From the NCBI GenBank assembly GCA_016283095.1, contig JAEEMG010000010.1, positions 17,998 through 81,997 of the forward strand: 64,000 bases of DNA. Direction: 5' to 3'. Of the stretch, positions 27,061-35,900 are shown in pieces (the first letter of the stretch is position 1; each line of letters opens with the position of its first letter). Source of the stretch: Paludibacteraceae bacterium (GTDB lineage Bacteria; Bacteroidota; Bacteroidia; Bacteroidales; Paludibacteraceae). The translations under genes and the position numbers were made by a program. The notes under the pieces were generated by a model. That model was not told the origin of the DNA, did no database searches, and saw only the letters and a list, made by a program, of their open reading frames with translations.

Positions 27061-27093
27061 TTTGTTTTTTACAATCAATTGTATATCTTTGCA
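27061..27093 (+). promoter_or_regulatory. Promoter-operator of the PIN operon (copy 2)
   Basis: Identical over 33 bases to 26118-26150, including ACAAT-CA-ATTGT and TATCTTTG (27084-27091). The ATG follows 17 bases after the -7 box. Confidence 0.75.
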
Positions 27094-27108
27094 ATAGTTA
27101 TAGAATAG

Positions 27109-27405
27109 ATGCTTATGACAACATTAGAATTGGAAATTGAGGATTTGTCGGTACTCCCTGCTCTACAAGAAGTGTTGAGTAGGTTTAAGGGGGTGGCACT
27201 GAAATCATCCCAACAAAAATCAGTTGAAGAACTTCGAAAATCAAAGAAAAAATCGGATCAGGAGGAGTATCTTAAACGGGTGAAGTCTATTGACGAAGAA
27301 ACTTGTTGGAAAGAGTTTGAAATATTAACAAATGAAATGCCTGAATGTCCGTTTAGTGAAGAGGAGATTGTAGCAGAAATAAAAAAATGTAGATCAAAGA
27401 AATGA
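27109..27405 (+). CDS. Antitoxin-like protein of the PIN toxin
   Basis: A 98-aa acidic/basic helical protein (MLMTTLELEIEDLSVLPALQ at the start). ATG 27115 is an equally good start. There is no recognised DNA-binding family. The C-terminal half (KRVKSIDEETCWKEFEIL, then FSEEEIVAEIKKCRSKK) is helical, as expected for a toxin-neutralising tail. It overlaps the PIN gene by ATGA, and its promoter carries an inverted repeat, so it is the likely antitoxin. Confidence 0.65.
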   Translation: MLMTTLELEIEDLSVLPALQEVLSRFKGVALKSSQQKSVEELRKSKKKSDQEEYLKRVKSIDEETCWKEFEILTNEMPECPFSEEEIVAEIKKCRSKK

Positions 27406-27812
27406 AAGTGATTTTTGATTGCAATATATGGGTGTCGTTGTTTATCACAAAACAGTTGAATTTATTAAAACAGGTCTTGACGTCGTCTCAAATTCAGATC
27501 TTTACGACGCAGGAGTTGGAAAATGAGATTAGAACAGTGCTTTCCAGAGAAAAGTTTAGAAAATATGTAGATGAAAAGGCTGTGAAAATCTTTCTTTTCC
27601 TGATTTCAAGATATTGTGAAAAAATAGACATTAGGGGAAAATGTGCAGATGTAGACATTAGAGATCCCAAGGATGTTTTTCTGGTTACATTGTCAGAGGA
27701 AACTAAATCCGATTATTTAGTATCTGGAGACAAGGATTTGCTTGTGCTTGGTGGTTATAAAGTAACAAAGTTTATAACGCTTGCTGAATTCAAGGAGATA
27801 TTTTTTACATGA
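27402..27812 (+). CDS. PIN-domain toxin (COG1569-like)
   Basis: A 136-aa PIN-domain protein. Acidic residues expected in the active site are visible: D6 in VIFDCNIW, Glu near residue 40, D88/D91 in DIRDPKDVF and D110/D112 in YLVSGDKDLL. These proteins are Mg-dependent ribonucleases acting on tRNA or mRNA when freed from the antitoxin. It is coupled to the upstream gene by ATGA. The length and DPKD motif fit the PIN family of putative TA toxins (COG1569) rather than classical VapC. Confidence 0.85.
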   Translation: MKVIFDCNIWVSLFITKQLNLLKQVLTSSQIQIFTTQELENEIRTVLSREKFRKYVDEKAVKIFLFLISRYCEKIDIRGKCADVDIRDPKDVFLVTLSEETKSDYLVSGDKDLLVLGGYKVTKFITLAEFKEIFFT

Positions 27813-27824
27813 TGAATTTTATCT

Positions 27825-28268
27825 CTATTTTTCTTTTCCACTCATGTTCGGCTTGCTGGAGATGTCTTGGGAAAGAATTCTTATCTCAACTCTTCTATTC
27901 AATTCATGTTCTTCTTCTGTTTTTGCACCTTTAATATATGGCTCATGTTTGCCTTTTCCTACAGAGATAAGCATTGATCCAGGAATACCATAATTGTCTA
28001 TCAGGAGACGTCGAACGTAGTTCGCTCTTTTTTGATCCAGTTTTATACTTAAATACTCACTTGCTCGTTCATCCAGATGTCCAGAAATCTCAAACAGTTC
28101 GTCTGGATATGATTTGATGAACTCTGCAAGTTCTTCTAACTGTGCTTCATATTCAGGTTTCATAGGAGAATTAAAATCAAAAAAGGATAGACACCATCTG
28201 AATCCCCCCTCAGCATAAGTGGGGAAGGAGAGTGTCAGTGCCAATATGATGGAAGCAAATAGTTTCAT
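27825..28268 (-). CDS. Secreted OmpA-like domain protein
   Basis: A 147-aa protein. ATG 28268 gives a signal peptide (MKLFASIILALTLSFPTYAE). The rest is a single OmpA-C/MotB-type peptidoglycan-binding domain: FEISGHLDERASEYLSIKL, QKRANYVRRLLIDNYGI, SVGKGKHEP and the closing LNRRVEIRIL. There is no barrel, so it is probably a periplasmic protein that attaches to peptidoglycan. It ends 12 bases from the convergent PIN gene. Confidence 0.85.
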   Translation of the reverse strand: MKLFASIILALTLSFPTYAEGGFRWCLSFFDFNSPMKPEYEAQLEELAEFIKSYPDELFEISGHLDERASEYLSIKLDQKRANYVRRLLIDNYGIPGSMLISVGKGKHEPYIKGAKTEEEHELNRRVEIRILSQDISSKPNMSGKEK

Positions 28269-28330
28269 GTCGGTATGGTTTAGACTCAAATTTAGAAAAT
28301 AATTGTTAATTATGCATTAAGCATTATGAA

Positions 28331-29236
28331 TTAATTAAACAGACTGTCCATCTTCAGTCTCAACAGATGTGTTTCGCAGACCAATTTGATAAACTCCTTT
28401 GCCGATTGTTTGAAATAGGAATTTTTCAGAATCAGGAAAGCCCCTTCCATCACATTGTCTGTGACGTCAACCGGTACCGCCACTACATCAGATCTTGTTT
28501 TGGTGGAGAGACTGGAAAGAATGGAAATCATTTTGCCATACGACACAAGCATCAGGATTGGTGTGATTTCATTGATCACGATTTGTGGTTTTAGTTCGAC
28601 GGGATTTGTCTTCAGCACTCTGTCGATCATATTGCGGGCCTGTGTGCCTTCTGCCGGAAGAATGAGCGGATATTCGGCGATCTCTTCCATTGTGATGCTG
28701 CTTTTCTGGGCCAAGACATGGTCTTTTGCGACTATCGCGCATAGCTTGTCCTCAAACAGATTGTGTGACTCAATTTGCTCGGCGATTGTCTCTGGTTTGA
28801 ATGCCAGCATGATGTCTATCTCCTTACGGAAAAGCATGTTCTGCAGTTCGTCGTTTGTCTTATAGAAAATATTGAGCTTTATATTGGGAAATTTTTTCAC
28901 GAAGACGTTGATCGTATCCGACGTCAGAATACGGAATGAGTGTGTCACTCCTATATTAAGAGTTCCGCATTTCATATTCATAAGGTCGTTCATCTTGTAG
29001 ACGCAATTGTCCGCGTCTTCTATTGTTCTCTTCGCATACGGAAGCAATGCGTCTCCTGCCTCAGTCAACCCCACATTATGATTGTTCCTATTGAATAGTT
29101 TCGCACCAAGTTCATCTTCTAATTTCTTCAAACTCTGAGAAAGGGCACTTTGTGTAGCGTAAAGTTCTTTTGCTGCTAACGAAAAACTGCAGGTCTCTGC
29201 AATTTTAACGAATGCTCTCAATTGTCTTAGTTCCAT
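28331..29236 (-). CDS. LysR-family transcriptional regulator
   Basis: A 301-aa LysR protein. The N-terminal winged helix (MELRQLRAFVKIAETCSFSL through ATQSALSQSLKKLEDELGAK) is clear, and residues 90-295 form the effector-binding domain (GTLNIGVTHSFRI and KEIDIMLAFKPE). The minus-strand -7 element TAAATTTG is at 29259-29266. It is divergent from the AspT/YidE transporter gene 495 bases away, which it may control. The ligand is unknown. Confidence 0.9.
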   Translation of the reverse strand: MELRQLRAFVKIAETCSFSLAAKELYATQSALSQSLKKLEDELGAKLFNRNNHNVGLTEAGDALLPYAKRTIEDADNCVYKMNDLMNMKCGTLNIGVTHSFRILTSDTINVFVKKFPNIKLNIFYKTNDELQNMLFRKEIDIMLAFKPETIAEQIESHNLFEDKLCAIVAKDHVLAQKSSITMEEIAEYPLILPAEGTQARNMIDRVLKTNPVELKPQIVINEITPILMLVSYGKMISILSSLSTKTRSDVVAVPVDVTDNVMEGAFLILKNSYFKQSAKEFIKLVCETHLLRLKMDSLFN

Positions 29237-29409
29237 ACCATCTAATAATCTTCGGATGCAAATTTAGTGCTTTTATATTCATTGTGGGTATGGTGTGTAT
29301 TAATTCTGCTAATTATGACTATAAGAAAATGATATGATTGGCGAATTTTGCTTATAACAGCTATCAATAAAACTCATAACAAAATCTTAAATCGCATTCA
29401 AATCTGCTC

Positions 29410-29417
29410 TACTTTTG
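29410..29417 (+). promoter_or_regulatory. -7 element for the transporter transcript
   Basis: TACTTTTG fits TAnnTTTG, although the -33 match is weak. Transcription from here gives a leader of about 300 bases before the transporter ATG. I recognised no riboswitch in it; it contains the 66-codon frame 29554-29754. Confidence 0.5.
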
Positions 29418-29553
29418 CATCAGTGAACAAAACGGAAGCGTTATGATGTGGAACGCAATTGGATAGATCCTTCTCTTCTTCCATATCGTGACAATGCCGG
29501 AAAGAAAAAAATGATTAATAACTAAAAAACATAGATAAAATAAAAAAAAACTC

Positions 29554-29754
29554 ATGGTTTCATTATTAGTTGTAGTCGCTTCTCTATTTGTGTGGAGAGC
29601 CGTCTCGAAGATTTCAGCGTGTGGAAGGAATAACGGTTTCGTTATTGATGGAGATTCTGTTGGTATCGTATTGTCCAAAAAGTTTACCCCTGTAACTAAA
29701 ACAGAGTCGTCAAATTTCCAATACAAGTATTATGGACTTTTCTTGGCTGACTAA
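29554..29754 (+). CDS. Possible small leader ORF (66 aa)
   Basis: A 66-codon frame beginning MVSLLVVVASLFVWRAVSKI, with one hydrophobic segment. It ends 23 bases inside the transporter gene, so the two would be coupled. No family is recognised. A competing minus-strand frame (29409-29726) covers the same bases. It may be a leader peptide or chance. Confidence 0.25.
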   Translation: MVSLLVVVASLFVWRAVSKISACGRNNGFVIDGDSVGIVLSKKFTPVTKTESSNFQYKYYGLFLAD

Positions 29755-31423
29755 TTTGTTTACCAGCAATGAGTCTGTTGCCCATATCGCCTTGCTTTAT
29801 GCCATAGTGATATCAACAGGTATCTACCTTGGTAAAATCAAGGTTATGGGCATCTCTTTGGGTGTAACTTTCGTTCTGTTCACAGGAATCCTGGCAGGTC
29901 ATCTGAAGATTACCGCACCTGTGAGCATACTCACGTTCATACAGGATTTTGGATTGATTCTGTTTGTTTTTATGATCGGACTGCAAGCTGGTCCCGGATT
30001 CTTCAACAGTTTCAAAAAGGGTGGGGTGACGATGAACAAGCTTGCAATGTTGACGATAATGCTCAATGTGTTGGTGATGTTCGGATGCTATTATTGCTTT
30101 TTCGACACGACTGACGAAGATAATCTGCCGATGCTGGTCGGAACTCTGTTTGGCGCGGTCACGAACACTCCAGGACTTGGTGCTGCGAGTGAGGCTCTTA
30201 CTACCGTCTTCACAGATGGGAATGCTCCTTTGATCGTAAACGGATATGCATGTGCCTATCCTTTGGGTGTGGTTGGAATCATCCTGGCTACTATTGCCAT
30301 CCGATTCATCACAAAGACTGATTTGACTCAGGCGGAAAAGGAGTTGGATTCAGATGTCGAGGAGACGGATTTGAAACCGGAAAAACAATGTATCATTTTG
30401 AAAAACAACAATTTTGATGGTAAAACATTGAAAGAGTTGCGTCATACTTTGGATAAGGAATTTGTTTGCTCTCGTCTACTTCATGATGGAGTGATGATTT
30501 TTCCATGTGGTTCGACAAGAATATACCTTGGTGATGTACTTTTTATAGTCAGTATGGAGAGTGAGGCGGATGCACTTGTCACTATTCTTGGAGAAAAATG
30601 TGAGATGGATTGGGATGATGTAGGTGAGGGTAAACTGATTTCTAAAAGTGTGGTGGTTACAAATCCTAAGATAAATGGCCGAACATTAAGGAAAATGCAT
30701 CTCAACAGGTTGTATGAGGTTAATGTCACTCGTGTCAATCGAGGTGGAATAGTGTTATTCGCGTCTCCATCACTTGAATTGAAAGTGGGAGATAAGGTGA
30801 GAGTCGTGGGACGTGAGGATGCGGTAGAGAGGGTTCGCAAACTGTTTGGTGATTGTGTCAAGACACTTCATGCTCCGAATATCGCCACTATCTTCATCGG
30901 TATTTTTGTGGGAATAATTTTCGGAAGCATTCCGATTTCCATTCCGTCGATGCCTGTGCCATTGAAACTTGGTATAGCTGGAGGACCGTTGATCATAGCA
31001 CTGTTGATCGGACGTTTCGGTCATAAGATCGGACTTGTGACATACACAACGACGTCGGCTAATCTTATGCTCAGAGAGATCGGACTTGTGCTTTTCCTTG
31101 CCTCTGTTGGAATCAAGGCAGGAGACAGTTTCATAGATACGGTGGTTGCTGGCGACGGTGCTTTATATGTGCTGAGTGGATTGCTCATCACCGTGATTCC
31201 GATATTGATTGTCGGTACTATCGCAAGATTACACAATAAACTAAACTACTATACAATAATGGGAATGCTTGCTGGCACATATACGGATCCGCCAGCACTA
31301 GCTTACGCAAACAGCGTCTGTATGAAAGATGCTCCTTCGGTTGGTTATTCCACAGTCTACCCATTATCGATGTTTTTGAGAATATTAACAGCACAGCTAA
31401 TTGTGCTATTGGCTTGTGGGTAA
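29732..31423 (+). CDS. AspT/YidE-type membrane transporter with TrkA-C domains
   Basis: A 563-aa transporter. It has five to six N-terminal membrane segments with the family repeat (GIYLGKIKVMGISLGVTFVL, IGLQAGPGFF, GTLFGAVTNTPGLGAASEAL), two cytosolic TrkA-C/RCK_C domains (about residues 210-380), and a second membrane half repeating the motif (ASVGIKAGDSFID, LAGTYTDPPALAYANS). This is the arrangement of the aspartate:alanine exchanger family and of E. coli YidE/YbjL. The substrate is unknown; an anion or amino acid is likely. Divergent LysR is the probable regulator. Confidence 0.9.
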   Translation: MDFSWLTNLFTSNESVAHIALLYAIVISTGIYLGKIKVMGISLGVTFVLFTGILAGHLKITAPVSILTFIQDFGLILFVFMIGLQAGPGFFNSFKKGGVTMNKLAMLTIMLNVLVMFGCYYCFFDTTDEDNLPMLVGTLFGAVTNTPGLGAASEALTTVFTDGNAPLIVNGYACAYPLGVVGIILATIAIRFITKTDLTQAEKELDSDVEETDLKPEKQCIILKNNNFDGKTLKELRHTLDKEFVCSRLLHDGVMIFPCGSTRIYLGDVLFIVSMESEADALVTILGEKCEMDWDDVGEGKLISKSVVVTNPKINGRTLRKMHLNRLYEVNVTRVNRGGIVLFASPSLELKVGDKVRVVGREDAVERVRKLFGDCVKTLHAPNIATIFIGIFVGIIFGSIPISIPSMPVPLKLGIAGGPLIIALLIGRFGHKIGLVTYTTTSANLMLREIGLVLFLASVGIKAGDSFIDTVVAGDGALYVLSGLLITVIPILIVGTIARLHNKLNYYTIMGMLAGTYTDPPALAYANSVCMKDAPSVGYSTVYPLSMFLRILTAQLIVLLACG

Positions 31424-31455
31424 AATTAAAACCAATTTTTGATATTTGTAAGGAG

Positions 31456-31486
31456 GACGAGGGTTGTGAAATTCTCGTTTTTTTTA
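31456..31486. terminator. Convergent terminator region
   Basis: ACGAG / CTCGT hairpin followed by TTTTTTT, between the convergent transporter and rhomboid genes. Moderate stem. Confidence 0.45.
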
Positions 31487-31497
31487 TGTTCCTCCTC

Positions 31498-32064
31498 TCA
31501 ACCATTTTTTTCTCTTCCGAATAATTTTCCTAGTATCGCACCGCTGCATCCTCCTATGATATGTCCGAAATGTGAAACATTATCTGCGATGAAGAGTCCA
31601 TCCATCACCTCTTTGCCGATATAGCAGATGAAGACGAGGATGAATGTGAAAGGAATCTCTCCCGACTTACACATTGTGAGCGACGACATGATGATGCACA
31701 TGAACACTATTCCTGATGCTCCCACAATTCCCGTCGGCAAAAACAATGCGTTCAAAATTCCGGTGATGAATGCTGTTGTGAAGATCATTCCAATCAGAGA
31801 TAAACTTCCGTATTTCTCTTCCAAAAGAGGCATCAGCAGAAGAAGATAAATCGCGTTGCCGAAAAAGTGGCTGAAATTTGCGTGGCAGAAGATGTGGGTG
31901 AAATAACCCATAAGAATCATCGGATTCGCCGACAAAACAGGTTTGCAACTAAATATATTGTTCACAACTCCCAGTGTCAGGTAGTTGCCGATTGTCGCTG
32001 CCAACATCAGTGCCAAGAATGTGATGGTCACTGGAGCGTTGAATGTAACTTTTATTCTGCTCAT
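31498..32064 (-). CDS. Rhomboid-family intramembrane serine protease
   Basis: A 188-aa polytopic protein with the rhomboid signature: HIFCHANFSHFFGNAIYLLL (N70 oxyanion region), GASGIVF with catalytic S117, and HFGHIIGG with catalytic H168. Six membrane segments are predictable. It cleaves membrane proteins within the bilayer; its substrates are unknown. The minus-strand -7 element TAAGTTTG lies at 32089-32096. Confidence 0.92.
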   Translation of the reverse strand: MSRIKVTFNAPVTITFLALMLAATIGNYLTLGVVNNIFSCKPVLSANPMILMGYFTHIFCHANFSHFFGNAIYLLLLMPLLEEKYGSLSLIGMIFTTAFITGILNALFLPTGIVGASGIVFMCIIMSSLTMCKSGEIPFTFILVFICYIGKEVMDGLFIADNVSHFGHIIGGCSGAILGKLFGREKNG

Positions 32065-32260
32065 TTTTGATTTTGATTTTTATTGATGCAAACTTACAAT
32101 AAATTTTGGAATGCGGAATGTTACCTCTGCATTTAATTAGGGATTTGTGTCTGATATGGAAATCTATATGTTAAATCGATTGACGAGTTTCGGGTGTCAA
32201 AGAAATCTAAACAAATTTTTCTTATAAATTAAGTTTTAGGTGTAAAAATATCAGAAAATA

Positions 32261-32293
32261 TTGTCTGTAAAACTAAAGTTTTTTAACTTTGTA
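32261..32293 (+). promoter_or_regulatory. Promoter of the Rhs locus
   Basis: -33 TTG at 32261-32263, a 22-base spacer and -7 TAACTTTG at 32286-32293. It is the only good promoter seen ahead of the 63-aa, T9SS and rhs genes. Confidence 0.7.
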
Positions 32294-32309
32294 AGCAATA
32301 TGGATTAGG

Positions 32310-32501
32310 ATGATGAATTTAAGCAAAAACATACTGCCTGGAGTAGTTTCAATCTATGATCTAAAGAATTCTTTGGATTGTGATGGATATGACTCTAATC
32401 CTGACTTTATAATATTGAAGATAAAGCCTATCACTGCCTATTTTGACGGTGCGTTGGAGATGTCGGACCTAATAAAGTACGGAAACGGGTGGATGCTATA
32501 A
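32310..32501 (+). CDS. Small hypothetical protein ahead of the Rhs operon (63 aa)
   Basis: A 63-aa frame starting MMNLSKNILPGVVSIYDLKN, directly downstream of a good promoter and 48 bases before the T9SS gene. It has no signal peptide and no recognised family. The position argues that it is translated; the sequence alone does not. Confidence 0.4.
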   Translation: MMNLSKNILPGVVSIYDLKNSLDCDGYDSNPDFIILKIKPITAYFDGALEMSDLIKYGNGWML

Positions 32502-32549
32502 AGTTCAGAGTGGATTAGAAGAAGGTGAAAGAGAAAAAAATAAAGTTAA

Positions 32550-32975
32550 ATGAGAATTCGCTTATTTCTATGTATTTGTCTTTGTGCAACACTTTCCGCA
32601 CAAACCGTCCATTTTGTTTATGATAATGCGGGGAATCGTACAGCAAGGTACATTGATATGTCTAATAATCGTGATGGTGGAGTCGTTAATGAAGAGGATG
32701 AATCCAGAAGAGAGATAAAGGATTCGTTGGCGTCGAATCAAATTCATATTTATCCTAATCCAACCGACGGACACCTTAGCGTTAGAATAGACAGTTTGAA
32801 AAAGGGCCAGAGTGCGTGTGCTCTACTTATAGACACATACGGAAAAAACATTGTTTGCCAATATACAGACAAAAATGATGTCTCTATCGATTTTTCCGAT
32901 AGGGATCCAGGAATATATATTTTGCGAATAGAGATCGACAATCTCAACACGGAATGGAAAATAATTAAAAAATAA
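32550..32975 (+). CDS. Small secreted protein with YD motif and T9SS sorting domain
   Basis: A 141-aa protein with a signal peptide (MRIRLFLCICLCATLSAQ). Next comes a single Rhs-like YD motif (VHFVYDNAGNRTARYID), a polar linker, and a type A T9SS C-terminal sorting domain (IHIYPNPTDGHLSVRI through IYILRIEIDN and WKIIKK). It ends five bases before rhs and is certainly in the same operon. The single YD repeat plus secretion tag suggests an accessory that interacts with the Rhs shell or its export. That is inference. Confidence 0.8.
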   Translation: MRIRLFLCICLCATLSAQTVHFVYDNAGNRTARYIDMSNNRDGGVVNEEDESRREIKDSLASNQIHIYPNPTDGHLSVRIDSLKKGQSACALLIDTYGKNIVCQYTDKNDVSIDFSDRDPGIYILRIEIDNLNTEWKIIKK

Positions 32976-32979
32976 GAAG

Positions 32980-35900
32980 ATGTTTCAGAAAGTCCTTTTG
33001 TTGGCGTGGCTCTTATTAATTAGATCTGTTTGTTTGTCTGTCGCGCAGAATCCGTATGCTCAACCAGAAGGTGGGGACAGTTCTTTTCCTGACTTTGGAA
33101 AAGAGCTTTATTTGATGTCAGACGGCACCTTCACAGACGACAAGACTCAAGGTGTTGTGTTTGGCAAAATAGGAAGTATCCTCAACGTCAGTGCAATTGG
33201 ATCCTTGATGTATCAAATTCCGATAGAAGTGCCTTCCGGAGTCAATGGAATGAATCCGAGTATACAGATTGTCTATAATTCACAGGCAGGCAACGGAATC
33301 GCAGGATACGGATTCAATCTTTCGTGTGTGTCATCAATATACAGAGCTAGAAAGAACCTTTTCTCTGAGGGAAAACTGGATGCGATCCATTTGACGGACG
33401 AGGACAATATCGAGTTGGATGGAGCAAGGCTTATATTGGCATCCGGAAATAATTTGGCTGACGGTTCGAACTACCGCACTCAAGAAGAAACGTACTGCGA
33501 CATAACATTTCATAGTGGAGACAACAATGACGGCTCTTACTTCAGTGTCGTGACAAAAGAGGGTGTCACGATGGTCTATGGAGCGTCGAGCGATGCAAGA
33601 GTAGAATCTCAGACATCCGGTGTTCCGTTGATATGGCTGTTGAAAAAAGTGACGGATCAAAATGGGAACTACATGTCATACGAGTATGGATTGGACGATG
33701 AGAAAGGAGAGTTTTGGCTGTCCAAGATACTCTACACTGGCAACGAAAAGGCCAAAGTTGCACCTACTTGCGTCGTGGAATTCTCCTATGACTCAGACCG
33801 AAAGGACTCAAGACTTCAGTTCACAGCAGGCTCTAAATTGTCATCGACAAAACTGCTGAGAACCGTCGAAGTGAAGACAAACGGCGAGCTTCTTAAAACA
33901 TATACACTGTCTTACTTTTTCGACGGATTTTACAATAAGTTGAAATCCATTACTTTATCTAACAATAATGAGGAGAGATTAGCTCCAATTGTTCTAAACT
34001 GGGGCAGTCTAGACAAAATCAACGAATCTGCACATAAAATTGAGAAATACGTCTTTGTCCCATTTGCAGAGGATGACGATTGTTATGATGAATATAGTGT
34101 TTTGGTGGATGATTTCAACAATGACGGAATTTCCGATTTCATAAAAACCAACTCAGACCTTCCTACGGGATTTTCTGCTATTGAAGGTGTAATTGTTGAA
34201 TGGAATCTGTATTTGTCGAGGAAGACTGAATCAGGAGTCATGTACGAAAAGGCAATGGAAGTGCCAATGGATTATTTTATTGGGGCACTGCTACTTCATT
34301 CGTTAGACATCAATAAAGATGGAATGAAAGACCTGATTGAAGTCAAAAGATCTGGTTCGTATTATTGGGTAGATGTCCTTCTGAACGATGGAGAAGGAAC
34401 GTTCATCAGGCAAAATTTTGAGACGGAGATCGTCCTTACAGACTCTGACAAATCGCAGCTTGAATTCAATGATTTTGACGGTGATGGATTCGTTGAGATG
34501 TTGGTGTTGCACAAAGAAGAGACAGAGACGTACGAAGATGTGGACTTCGCCGACTGGTACAAGATAGACATTGAAGGCAAACTGTTTTCTAAAATATCCT
34601 CGTTTTCATATAAAAGTCGGTATTTAACTGTGGACTCCAGATATTCCATAACAGATCTGAATGGAAACGGACTGCCAGAGATTTATAATAGAGCCTCTCA
34701 TGAGGCATTTGAGTTCGACTCCAATACAAAAAACTTTGAAAAAATAGACTTTGAGGAGATACCGTTATATTTGGATATGGATGCCGGAGCCGACTTCGTT
34801 GACATCAATGGCGACGGATATACGGACGTTATTGCAGTTTCCCAATATGAATATGAAAACAAATGGAAAATAATGTTGTCGACTGGGACTGGGTTTGTGG
34901 AAATACCATGTCCTCTCAAAATGGAGTGTGAAAAAAATAGTCCATATGTAGAGGATTGCATTGCTAAAGGCAAACGTTTTTTTGCGGACTACAACAATGA
35001 CGGAACTCTTGACATTTTGGAAATCATCAATGATGAACTCACATTCCATTATTTCACAGGCAGTGGATTTGTCTCAAAAAAATACTTGCAGAATGAGTTG
35101 CCAGATATTTTAACGAACAAACTGTACTACAACAAACATATACCGTTTTATGACATCACTGGCGATGGAGTGACTGACCTTATTTCTCTCTCAAAAAATG
35201 GGCTTGACGTTCACATTGTCCACACTCCAGAAATTGGACGATACTTGTCTCAGATCAACGACGGACTCATGTCGATCCACAATGTGGATTACAAGACTCT
35301 GTCAGATCCCGTTTTCTACCAGTCCGGCCAGGATGAGATATCTTCCAAGGTGACTCAGCTTTGCATCCCTATCCATGTCGTCAGTCAGATAACGACTGAA
35401 TCCGGAAATTATGAAAGCACGGAAAAATATTATTATAAAGGTTTGAGATTCCATCAAGAAAAGGGAATATTGGGTTTTGAAGAGTTCACGCAAGACAACG
35501 AGACACTCAATAAAAGGAAGACAATCAAGTATGGCTACGATACCATTTTGTTTAATCCTCATCCTGTGGAGGAAACAACTTCCACCTCTGTCACAGGCAG
35601 ACCGATAGAGAATGTTGTATTTGAACATAAGACAGAAAATCTGGGAACAAAGTCGGGTAAGCGGTGTTTCAAATACGTGGCAAAGAAAACTGTCACAAAC
35701 CGTCTGACAGGCATGACAACGGTTATCGAAGCGTCGGACTATGAAAATGGAAATCCTCAAAAAATAACCACCACGCAAGGAGATGTTGTAGAGGAAAAGA
35801 CCATGACATACGAGAGAAAAGGATCATGGTGCAAAAACAGGGTGAGCTGCTTGACAACAAAAATGTTTGCTGACGGTCAGGAACAAATCCGTAAGGTGTT

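Noticed and set aside
29409..29726. 105-codon minus-strand ORF in the LysR/transporter intergenic region
   Set aside because: No promoter or family resemblance, and it competes with the promoter and leader on the other strand.
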